Source: Leadbetterella sp964489955
GTDB lineage: Bacteria > Bacteroidota > Bacteroidia > Cytophagales > Spirosomataceae
NCBI GenBank assembly: GCA_964489955.1
Contig: CAZBAV010000080.1
Coordinates: forward strand, 1 to 19,867
DNA: 19,867 nucleotides
Direction of reading: 5' to 3'
Shown here in pieces: positions 14,100-19,867 of the stretch. A program made the translations under genes and the position numbers. The notes under the pieces were generated by a model. That model did not search any database, had not been told where the DNA came from, and was given only the letters and a program-made list of their open reading frames with translations. How positions within the stretch are numbered: the stretch's first letter is position 1; each line of letters starts with the position of its first letter.

Positions 14100-14531
14100 T
14101 TAACAAATTGGTATTTTTCCTATTCTGGTTGCATGCCTTCCACCCTCAAATTCCGTGCCTAAGAATACCTTGGTATATTCTACAGCTTGGGAGGCAGAAA
14201 TAAATCGGGCTGGTAAACAAAGGATGTTAGCATCGTTATGTTGACGTATAAGTTTTACGACCTCTAGATTCCATGCTAAACCAGCTCTCACTCCTTGGTG
14301 CTTATTAGCAGTCATGTTTACGCCATTTGCACTTCCACATAATAGTATACCAAAAGTATGTTCTCCTTTTTCTATGGCAGTAGCAAGGGGGTGTACCGTG
14401 TCAGCATAATCCATAGAGGCGTCTGTATAAGGTCCAAAGTCTGTTACTTGGTAGTTTTCCTCCTGTAACCATTTTATTATCTGTTGCTTATACTCAAAAC
14501 CTGCATGGTCACTGGCAATTGCTATTTTCAT
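14100..14531 (-). CDS. rpiB: Ribose-5-phosphate isomerase B
   Basis: RpiB interconverts ribose 5-phosphate and ribulose 5-phosphate in the pentose phosphate pathway. The 143-residue product has the family's landmarks: SDHAGFEYK at 7-15 (Asp8, His9), the active-site Cys65 in GILLCGSANG with the following glycine-rich anion hole, NKHQGVRAGLAW, and the catalytic RQHNDANILCLP segment (His98, Asn99). Length is typical of RpiB (about 140-150). Related LacAB-type isomerases share the fold, but Cys65 with His98 favours RpiB. It starts 22 bases after the dnaX stop with no terminator between them, so it is probably the second gene of the dnaX transcript. Confidence 0.95.
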   Translation of the reverse strand: MKIAIASDHAGFEYKQQIIKWLQEENYQVTDFGPYTDASMDYADTVHPLATAIEKGEHTFGILLCGSANGVNMTANKHQGVRAGLAWNLEVVKLIRQHNDANILCLPARFISASQAVEYTKVFLGTEFEGGRHATRIGKIPIC

Positions 14532-14553
14532 GTGTTCTATTTTTATGTATTAA

Positions 14554-16218
14554 TTAGAATAATAGGTCTAAATCCAAGGCTGTTTTGAGGTTCCATAAAG
14601 CTGGATTCTTTTCTGCCATGGCTTCAAACTTTTGTTGTTCAGTTCTAGGTTTGGCAGCTTTTTGTTCTGCCACAACCACTGCTTCCACCATTATATTTCC
14701 ATTTCTTAGTTTCCTTTTCAGGAATTCCGTAAGTTCTGACTTAAGGTCTGTAAACAAATCTAAAAGAACAGTATTAGGTAGTTTAAATAGTATATGGGTG
14801 TCTTTTATATCAAACTCTGTATTGAAAATTAGCTTTTCGTTTGGCGAAGTACGAGCATTGAAAAACTCACCTAAGATTCCAATAGCCATTGCATCTGTGA
14901 AGCTAGCTGTTTCTGTTATGACCTTAGTGTCTTCTTTCTCTTCGGGCTGGGCTTGGGTTACCGCCAAACTTTTTAAAGACTTGAACCCTCCAATTTTAGC
15001 AGTTCTCTGTGGACTACTAGGGGAGACTACGATCGGCTGAGAAACGGACGTAGTAATGGTAGGCGTAAGTTGCCCGTTTTCTCCGCTAGTCGTTTTTTTT
15101 TCTAGTGTATTTAGATTTAAAACTGCTGTTATTTGGGATAGCTTAAGTAACCCTATCTCAATATGCAAACGCTGATTTTTGGCAGCTTTAAAGTTTATAT
15201 CTAGTTGAGAACCCACACTCAGGGCAGACATAAGAAAGGAAGTGCTTAGCTTTTGTGCTTGGGCTAAAAACTTCTTTTTGGTATTGTCTGATAGCTCCAG
15301 AATATGTATAGTTTCCGGGCTTTTGCACACAAGGATATTTCTGAAGTGTTCATTTAAGCCAACTATAAACTGGTGTAGGTCAAAGCCCTTAATAATGATT
15401 TCGTTTAGATTAAGGATTACTTTGCTCAAATTAGCCTCATGCAAAGCATCGGCCATGTCTAGGTAATAATCGTAATCTAAGACATGTAGGTTCTCTAATA
15501 CATTTTTATAATGGAGAGACCTGTCTTTTGAAAAAGTAACATTCAGGTCAAACATTGAGAGTGCGTCCCGTAAACCTCCGTCTGCCTTTAGGGCAATAAG
15601 CTCTAGGGCTTCATCCTCGTAAGTTATGCTTTCTTTTTGGGCAATATTGGCCAAATGACTAGCCATGTCTTTGATTTGTATCCTATTGAAATCAAAAATC
15701 TGGCAACGGCTTAATATAGTCGGTAAAATCTTATGCTTTTCTGTGGTAGCAAGAATAAAAATAGCATACGATGGAGGTTCCTCTAAAGTTTTCAAAAAAG
15801 CATTGAAAGCCGCAGTGGATAACATGTGAACCTCATCTATGATGTACACTTTGTATTTTCCATCTTGGGGCGGGAACCTTACCTGGTCTATAAGGTTACG
15901 GATATCCTCTACAGAGTTATTGGATGCTGCATCTAATTCATGTATATTAAAAGACGCATTTTGGTCAAAGTTTTTACATGAAGAACACTCATTGCAAGGT
16001 TCTATCTCTGGACTTACATTCTTACAGTTTATGGTTTTGGCTAATATCCTTGCACAGGTAGTTTTACCTACACCACGTGGACCGGTAAATAAAAAAGCCT
16101 GGGCTAGTTGATTGGATGAAATAGCATTCCGAAGCGTGGTAGTAATGTGTGACTGCCCTACAACAGAGTCGAAGGTAATAGGCCGATATTTTCTAGCTGA
16201 AACCACAAAGTTTTCCAT
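14554..16218 (-). CDS. dnaX: DNA polymerase III subunit tau/gamma
   Basis: DnaX is the AAA+ clamp-loader motor that opens the beta clamp and, as tau, links polymerases in the replisome. The 554-residue product has Walker A GPRGVGKT (46-53), a four-cysteine zinc site (Cys65, Cys75, Cys78, Cys81), Walker B IIDEVHML (126-133), sensor 1 FILATTE and the SRC box with its arginine finger (Ser170-Arg171-Cys172), followed by the lid and the domain III collar to about residue 370. The remaining 180 residues are a tau-type tail. Residue 373 begins a run of nine A on the coding strand, followed by a -1-frame stop and a stem-loop: a likely signal for a 377-residue gamma form. The ATG at 16218 is chosen because MENFVVSARKYRP is the normal start; an in-frame TTG 54 bases upstream precedes the promoter box. 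rpiB follows after 22 bases. Confidence 0.96.
   Translation of the reverse strand: MENFVVSARKYRPITFDSVVGQSHITTTLRNAISSNQLAQAFLFTGPRGVGKTTCARILAKTINCKNVSPEIEPCNECSSCKNFDQNASFNIHELDAASNNSVEDIRNLIDQVRFPPQDGKYKVYIIDEVHMLSTAAFNAFLKTLEEPPSYAIFILATTEKHKILPTILSRCQIFDFNRIQIKDMASHLANIAQKESITYEDEALELIALKADGGLRDALSMFDLNVTFSKDRSLHYKNVLENLHVLDYDYYLDMADALHEANLSKVILNLNEIIIKGFDLHQFIVGLNEHFRNILVCKSPETIHILELSDNTKKKFLAQAQKLSTSFLMSALSVGSQLDINFKAAKNQRLHIEIGLLKLSQITAVLNLNTLEKKTTSGENGQLTPTITTSVSQPIVVSPSSPQRTAKIGGFKSLKSLAVTQAQPEEKEDTKVITETASFTDAMAIGILGEFFNARTSPNEKLIFNTEFDIKDTHILFKLPNTVLLDLFTDLKSELTEFLKRKLRNGNIMVEAVVVAEQKAAKPRTEQQKFEAMAEKNPALWNLKTALDLDLLF
15036..15101 (-). promoter_or_regulatory. Predicted -1 frameshift/slippage signal in dnaX
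   Basis: On the minus strand, nine A (15101-15093) are read as GAA AAA AAA ACG, giving an A|AAA|AAA slippery heptamer at 15100-15094. A -1 shift reads AAC GAC TAG, so the stop at 15088-15086 comes after two codons. A 7-base spacer (15093-15087) separates the heptamer from a stem-loop. Its left arm is at 15086-15072 and its right arm at 15049-15036, with about 13 pairs, one bulged A, one G-A mismatch and a 21-base loop. The run could also act by transcript slippage, as known for Thermus thermophilus dnaX. The elements are seen directly; the function is inferred. Confidence 0.6.
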
Positions 16219-16222
16219 AATG

Positions 16223-16230
16223 CAAATATA
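16223..16230 (-). promoter_or_regulatory. -7 element (TATATTTG) directly before the dnaX start
   Basis: An exact TAnnTTTG match on the minus strand ends four bases before the dnaX ATG. No convincing -33 TTTG is present upstream, where the terminator of the preceding operon begins at 16259. The position predicts a transcript with little or no leader. Confidence 0.5.
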
Positions 16231-16258
16231 AGAAGAAATTCGGGTAATTAGGAAAATG

Positions 16259-16286
16259 AAACCCCTCCACAAAAGTAAAGGGGTTT
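16259..16286 (-). terminator. Rho-independent terminator after the TIM-barrel epimerase gene
   Basis: AAACCCCT (minus strand, 16286-16279) pairs with AGGGGTTT (16266-16259) across a 12-base loop, and TTTCATTTT-type sequence follows. It separates the 18104-16313 operon from dnaX. Confidence 0.7.
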
Positions 16287-16312
16287 ATGTTTTCTGTTCA
16301 GGTATTTTATAT

Positions 16313-17146
16313 TTAGAATGACAATGTTTTCATAAATGTCACATTGTTTTCCATGGACAGCAAAGAGTCCTTAGGATATTCTTCTTGCTCTACGAAGTAG
16401 TATTTTAGACCCGCTTTTTTTCCAGATTTTAAGATAGCATTGAAGTCCAGGATACCTTCAGCTAGATCTGCTTGCTGAGGTTTGCCCTCTCTAGACTTTA
16501 GCTGCTTAATGTGGCATAGTTCGTACCGTCCTTTGTACTTAGTAAGATGGTCTGCCGCATTTACTTTAGCTGCTTCCGTCCAGTAGATATCCAACTCAAA
16601 CACAACAAGTTTAGGGTCTGTGTTTTGTAGTAGTATATCTTGACCTACCACGCCCTCTTTGGTTTCGAAAGAATAGGCATGGTTATGATAACCAAATTTC
16701 AAACCATGTTTTTTGCAAATTTCGCCTGCTTTATTGAACTCCTCGGCTCTTTTTAGCCATTCATCAGCAGATTTTTGTCCCCCAATATGCGGACATATCA
16801 AGTATTTTATTCCGGCTGCTTTAGCTTTCTCGGCATTTTGATCAGTAATATCTTTCAGGCCAGAGTGAGCACTCACCATATCTACATTAATTTCCTTAAG
16901 GAAGCTTTTTGCATCGGCTACACTCATTCCCCATAGTGGATCACCGGAATAGGATTCGAATTGTCTGTAACCCATTGCTGCCAATTTTCTCATTGTACCA
17001 ATTGGGTCTTTGGCCATATAGTCACGTACACTGTATAGTTGGCAACCAAAGGTTTTTAGCTTTGCTGCATTTGCAAAAATCTCTTGGCTCCCTAAAGCAG
17101 CCAAGGTTAATAGTGATCCAGTCTGGATAAACTTTCTTCTGTCCAT
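16313..17146 (-). CDS. Tat-exported sugar phosphate isomerase/epimerase-like TIM barrel (AP endonuclease 2 family)
   Basis: The 277-residue protein starts with a twin-arginine signal (DRRKFIQTGSLLTLAAL, Arg3-Arg4) and an ANA site near residue 27, so it should be exported folded to the periplasm. The mature part is a xylose-isomerase-like TIM barrel with probable metal ligands in FGYHNHAYSFE (His154, His156, Glu161), FELDIYW (Asp186), CHIKQLK (His212) and FVEQEEY (Glu253). Related proteins act on sugars as isomerases or epimerases, and some cooperate with Gfo/Idh oxidoreductases as 3-keto-glycoside lyases or hydrolases. The exact reaction here is unknown. It is the last gene of a three-gene unit, three bases after the AIM24-family gene and before a terminator. 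A Tat-exported Gfo/Idh protein is divergently encoded about 1.2 kb away, fitting a shared periplasmic pathway (inference). Confidence 0.88.
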   Translation of the reverse strand: MDRRKFIQTGSLLTLAALGSQEIFANAAKLKTFGCQLYSVRDYMAKDPIGTMRKLAAMGYRQFESYSGDPLWGMSVADAKSFLKEINVDMVSAHSGLKDITDQNAEKAKAAGIKYLICPHIGGQKSADEWLKRAEEFNKAGEICKKHGLKFGYHNHAYSFETKEGVVGQDILLQNTDPKLVVFELDIYWTEAAKVNAADHLTKYKGRYELCHIKQLKSREGKPQQADLAEGILDFNAILKSGKKAGLKYYFVEQEEYPKDSLLSMENNVTFMKTLSF

Positions 17147-17149
17147 TTT

Positions 17150-17932
17150 TTATCTTTGTTCAAATAGGTTTCCTAATCCGCCAATAATAGAACCGCTCTC
17201 TTTACTAGCATTACCACCAGAAGGAGATAAACGGTGAATGAGTTTAGATATAGGCATAGACTGTATCCAAACTTTACCAGTGCCACTGAGCGTGGCTAAA
17301 AACATACCCTCTCCACCGAAAACCATAGATTTTAAATTTCCGGCCATTTGTATATCGAAATTTATCTGAGGCTCAAAAGCCACAATGCAACCTGTATCAA
17401 CTCTTAAAACTTCGTTGTTAAGTTGTTTTTCCATAACTACTCCGCCTGAATGGATAAAGGCCATGCCATCACCCTCTATTTTCTGGAGTATAAAGCCTTC
17501 ACCACCAAAAAGACCAGCCCCAAATTTGCGGTTAAAATGTATGCTTATCCTAGTTCCTAAAGCAGCACATAAGAACGAGTCTTTTTGTACTATTAGTGTA
17601 TTCCCGTAAATCTCCTTTAAATTTACAGGACGAATTGTACCCGGATAGGGAGCTGCAAACGCAACTTTTCTTTTGGTGTGTGAACGGTTGGTGAAATGGG
17701 TCATAAAGAGAGACTCTCCTGTGAGTACCCTGGAACCGGCTTGGAAAATTTTACCCAGAAAACCTTGCTGTGGTTGAGAACCATCGCCTAATTTGGGTTC
17801 AAAAAAAACGCCGTCTTCCATATAAAGCATGGCTCCGGCCTCTGCTATGACGGTTTCGTTGGGGTCTAACTCAACCTCTACTACTTGTATGTCTTCTCCA
17901 AGAATTTGGTAATCAATCTCGTGGCTTCTCAT
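17150..17932 (-). CDS. TIGR00266/AIM24 family protein
   Basis: The 260-residue product matches the AIM24 family across its length. Family words include SHEIDYQILGEDIQVVEVEL, DPNETVIAEAGAMLYM at 23-38, SLFMTHFTN, FAAPYPGTIRPVNL, GGEGFILQKIEGDGMAFIH and FGGEGMFLATLSGTGKVWIQ. The fold is a repeated beta-prism-like structure; the molecular function of bacterial members is not established. There is no signal peptide or membrane helix, so it is probably cytoplasmic. The C-terminal tail is Gly/Ser rich (SGGNASKESGSIIGGLGNLF), ending in EQR. The ATG at 17932 is kept because the family begins at SHEIDY, even though this overlaps the upstream small gene by 20 bases. It sits three bases before the TIM-barrel gene. 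Nothing in the sequence explains the link to sugar chemistry. Confidence 0.9.
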   Translation of the reverse strand: MRSHEIDYQILGEDIQVVEVELDPNETVIAEAGAMLYMEDGVFFEPKLGDGSQPQQGFLGKIFQAGSRVLTGESLFMTHFTNRSHTKRKVAFAAPYPGTIRPVNLKEIYGNTLIVQKDSFLCAALGTRISIHFNRKFGAGLFGGEGFILQKIEGDGMAFIHSGGVVMEKQLNNEVLRVDTGCIVAFEPQINFDIQMAGNLKSMVFGGEGMFLATLSGTGKVWIQSMPISKLIHRLSPSGGNASKESGSIIGGLGNLFEQR

Positions 17933-18104
17933 CTTTTAAATGTTTTAACTTTTTGTCATCAATTTTACCATTGAGGAAGTCATTGAGTTTTTCAATGTCA
18001 TAAGACATTTGTATCTCCCCAAAAGAATTGACGTTCACGTCAAAACCATCCAGTTCTTTATGCACTTTTGGAAGTTCCACTTGTTCTTTTTTCTTCTTAG
18101 ACAT
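17913..18104 (-). CDS. Small charged protein of 63 residues, unrecognised
   Basis: The frame encodes 63 residues. A Lys-rich start (MSKKKKEQVELPK) is followed by GFDVNVNSFGEIQMSYDIEKLNDFLN and a Lys/Asp-rich end (DDKKLKHLKDEKPRD). There is no signal peptide or membrane segment. The middle alternates hydrophobic residues as in a beta hairpin followed by an amphipathic helix. I recall similar small proteins in other Bacteroidota but cannot name a family. Evidence that it is real: it has good coding composition, starts with ATG, is the first gene of the operon and overlaps the AIM24-family start by 20 bases, which suggests coupled translation. Its 5' side is the 287-base divergent gap. Function unknown. 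Confidence 0.7.
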   Translation of the reverse strand: MSKKKKEQVELPKVHKELDGFDVNVNSFGEIQMSYDIEKLNDFLNGKIDDKKLKHLKDEKPRD

Positions 18105-18391
18105 AAGCTTCTTCTTTTTTCGTACAATGATACGTAAAAACCCTAAGTTTCCTTTTGGATATGGTATAAATTTATGGACTTAGTTTATAAATAATAGGAG
18201 AAAAATTGCAAGAGGAATAAAACAAGGATAATTGGATGTTGTAGTTTGTAGCAGGAATAAGAGAGTTTTAAAGGGGGGGATAGTCCTTTTGTGTGGCTTA
18301 TAAGTAATACAAGAGAAAAATTTACTGGAAAATAACTTCCAGGGAATTGTATATATTATATTTAGGCATAAAAAACCCATCTTGAATAATT
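18105..18391. other. Divergent intergenic region between the small-protein operon and the Gfo/Idh gene
   Basis: No gene is visible in these 287 bases. They must hold promoters for both directions. An imperfect inverted repeat lies just upstream of the minus-strand ATG: TTTTTCGTA at 18116-18124 and TACGTAAAA at 18131-18139, nine positions with one mismatch and a six-base centre. It could be an operator or part of a hairpin in the leader. A G-rich run (seven G) occurs at about 18273-18279. Confidence 0.4.
18357..18364 (+). promoter_or_regulatory. Weak -7 candidate (TATATTTA) upstream of the Gfo/Idh gene
   Basis: One mismatch from TAnnTTTG, ending 27 bases before the ATG at 18392, a distance similar to the gltX, clpS and rpoZ boxes. 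No -33 TTTG is found at the expected spacing. Confidence 0.25.
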
Positions 18392-19864
18392 ATGGATAAA
18401 AAGATTAGCACTACAAAAAGACGCGATTTTGTAAAAACTGGATTATTGGCAGCAGGTTCATTTTTTATTGTACCTAGACACGTATTAGGTCGGGGCTTTA
18501 CCGCACCTAGTGATAAGCTTAACATTGCTGCCATTGGTGCAGGAGGAAAAGGGTCTTCTGATATAAGTTTGGCCTATAATAATGGGGCACATAATGTAGT
18601 GGCACTGTGTGATGTAGATTTTAGTCAAGCCCAGAAGTCTGTGGAGAAGTGGCCTAATGCTAAGAAGTATGCTGATTTTCGAAAAATGTTTGATGAGATG
18701 GGCAAGTCCATCGATGCTGTTACAATTTCTACTCCAGACCACATACATGGTGTAGCTGCTATGGTAGCCATGCAAAATGGTAGTCATGTATATGTACAAA
18801 AGCCTCTTACTCATAATATTTACGAAGCTAGAAAACTTACAGAATACGCTAAAAATAATAAGATTGTATCCCAAATGGGTAACCAAGGAGCTTCTAACCC
18901 GGGTCAACAGCAGATGATTGAGTGGTATAATAAAGGCTTAATTGGTACAGTGGATACAGTTTATGTGTGGACAGACCGCCCTCTTTGGCCACAAGGAATT
19001 CCTGTTCCAAGTGGTAATCCTGCTTTGCCAGAGGCAATGAGTCTGGAGAACTGGAATCTATTTGTGGGGCCAGGAGACTATGTAGACTATCATCCGCTAT
19101 ACCATCCATTTAAATGGAGAGGTTGGTGGAATTTCGGAACCGGTGCTTTAGGAGATATGGGATGCCATTTGATAGATCCACCTTTTAGGGTTCTAGAACT
19201 GGGTTATCCTACGGAAGTTGAGTGTAGTGTGGGGCAAGTATTTATTAAAGATTGGAGTGCAGAGTATATTCCGGAAGGATGTCCTCCTTCTTCGCATGTA
19301 CAAGTGAAGTTTCCTGCTACAAAGAAGAATAAGAAGGATATAAAGATGATTTGGACAGACGGAGGTATACGTCCTTTCCATCCGGATTTGATTCCTGCCA
19401 GTGACCCTATAGGAGAAGAGGATAGTAAAAATGGCGTAATGATGATTGGCTCTAAAGGTATTATGACCTGTGGGACCTATGGACGTACTCCTAAATTGTA
19501 CAAGAATAATGGAGAGGTTTTAAAAATGCCAAAAGACTATAGTACAGGTAGCAAGTATGAAAAAATGGATGAATATGGACACCATACTGCTTGGACAGAT
19601 GCTATAAAGGCAGGTTTTAACAGTAAGGAACATAAGGCACTTACTTCTTCTTTTGACTACTCTGGTCCGCTTACAGAAACGGTATTGATGGGTAATTTGG
19701 CCATTAGAAGCTATGCTTTAGGTAAGAAGAATGAGAAGGGATGGTTACAGTTTGATGGCCGTAAGAAGCTTCTTTGGGATGGACAGAATATGAAGATTAC
19801 AAACTATGATGAGGCTAATCAATTTGTGAGTCGGAATTATAGAGAAGGTTGGAAGTTAATATAA
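18392..19864 (+). CDS. Tat-exported Gfo/Idh/MocA family oxidoreductase
   Basis: The 490-residue protein starts with a twin-arginine signal (KRRDFVKTGLLAAGSFFI, Arg10-Arg11), so it is exported folded with its cofactor to the periplasm. The Rossmann fold follows with IGAGGKG (Gly49, Gly51, Gly54) for NAD(P), VALCDVD at the end of the second strand, and VQKPLTHN at 135-142, the EKP-type loop with catalytic Lys137 and Gln in place of Glu, a variant I recall as common in secreted members. The C-terminal substrate domain includes WWNFGTGALGDMGCHLID with Asp255 and His259 as probable catalytic or binding residues. Family members oxidise sugars or polyols; the substrate is unknown, and with a tightly bound cofactor it may act as an oxidoreductase on glycosides. 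It is divergent from the operon containing a Tat-exported TIM barrel. The stop is three bases from the window end, so its downstream partners are not visible. Confidence 0.93.
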   Translation: MDKKISTTKRRDFVKTGLLAAGSFFIVPRHVLGRGFTAPSDKLNIAAIGAGGKGSSDISLAYNNGAHNVVALCDVDFSQAQKSVEKWPNAKKYADFRKMFDEMGKSIDAVTISTPDHIHGVAAMVAMQNGSHVYVQKPLTHNIYEARKLTEYAKNNKIVSQMGNQGASNPGQQQMIEWYNKGLIGTVDTVYVWTDRPLWPQGIPVPSGNPALPEAMSLENWNLFVGPGDYVDYHPLYHPFKWRGWWNFGTGALGDMGCHLIDPPFRVLELGYPTEVECSVGQVFIKDWSAEYIPEGCPPSSHVQVKFPATKKNKKDIKMIWTDGGIRPFHPDLIPASDPIGEEDSKNGVMMIGSKGIMTCGTYGRTPKLYKNNGEVLKMPKDYSTGSKYEKMDEYGHHTAWTDAIKAGFNSKEHKALTSSFDYSGPLTETVLMGNLAIRSYALGKKNEKGWLQFDGRKKLLWDGQNMKITNYDEANQFVSRNYREGWKLI

Positions 19865-19867
19865 GAT

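Noticed and set aside
15020..15092. +1-frame slippage product in dnaX
   Set aside because: Loss of one A would open a frame of about 22 codons before a TAG, a less compact outcome than the immediate -1 stop, so the -1 model is preferred.
16219..16272. 18-residue TTG-initiated extension of dnaX
   Set aside because: It reads through the -7 box and into the upstream terminator, and DnaX proteins begin at the MENFVVSARKYRP-type start.
1..19867. Mobile elements, CRISPR arrays, tRNA/rRNA genes, anti-phage modules
   Set aside because: No transposase, integrase, direct-repeat array, cloverleaf or recognisable defence gene was seen; gene content is ordinary core and envelope functions.

Overview
The window looks like chromosome of a member of the Bacteroidota, probably an aerobic, Cytophagales-like lineage (the lineage is inference). 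Signs of this are a type IX secretion C-terminal sorting domain, promoters of the TTTG / TAnnTTTG type, almost no Shine-Dalgarno sequences, signal peptidase I sites followed by Gln, a Bacteroidota-style omega subunit and BamD, and AT-rich coding sequence. It is a core and envelope region. I see no insertion sequence, phage gene, CRISPR array, tRNA or rRNA, and no gene-free stretch longer than about 290 bases.

Layout. Bases 1-630 (+) hold the 3' part of a SAM methyltransferase. Bases 742-3360 (+) hold gltX and a PagL-like outer-membrane lipid A deacylase, ending at a bidirectional terminator at 3370-3409. Bases 3409-6795 (-) are a two-gene operon of secreted M14 carboxypeptidase homologues; the promoter-proximal copy has lost nearly all catalytic residues. 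Bases 7012-8602 (+) hold clpS, recR and an exported superoxide dismutase, followed by a YnfA-family membrane protein at 8719-9048. Bases 9045-11991 (-) form an operon of a membrane-anchored triple helix-hairpin-helix protein, a Rid-family protein and adenine deaminase. Bases 12107-13366 (-) hold bamD and rpoZ. Bases 13420-13974 (-) encode a tiny type IX secretion cargo. Bases 14100-16218 (-) hold dnaX and rpiB. Bases 16313-18104 (-) form an operon of a 63-residue protein, an AIM24/TIGR00266 protein and a Tat-exported sugar isomerase/epimerase-like TIM barrel. Bases 18392-19864 (+), divergent from it, encode a Tat-exported Gfo/Idh/MocA oxidoreductase.

Functional themes. Translation, replication and repair housekeeping (gltX, rpoZ, dnaX, recR, clpS) is interleaved with envelope biogenesis (bamD, PagL-like), secreted hydrolysis (M14 pair), periplasmic oxidative defence (superoxide dismutase) and probable periplasmic sugar chemistry (Gfo/Idh plus TIM barrel).

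The strongest unexpected signal is inside dnaX. A run of nine A lies exactly at the end of domain III, with a -1-frame stop two codons later and a downstream stem-loop after a 7-base spacer. This is the architecture expected for programmed production of a short gamma subunit of about 377 residues. Other points of interest are the tandem M14 pseudo-peptidase, -7 boxes placed 4-5 bases before the ATG of bamD, dnaX and ynfA (suggesting leaderless mRNAs), and missing key residues in the PagL-like and Rid-family proteins.
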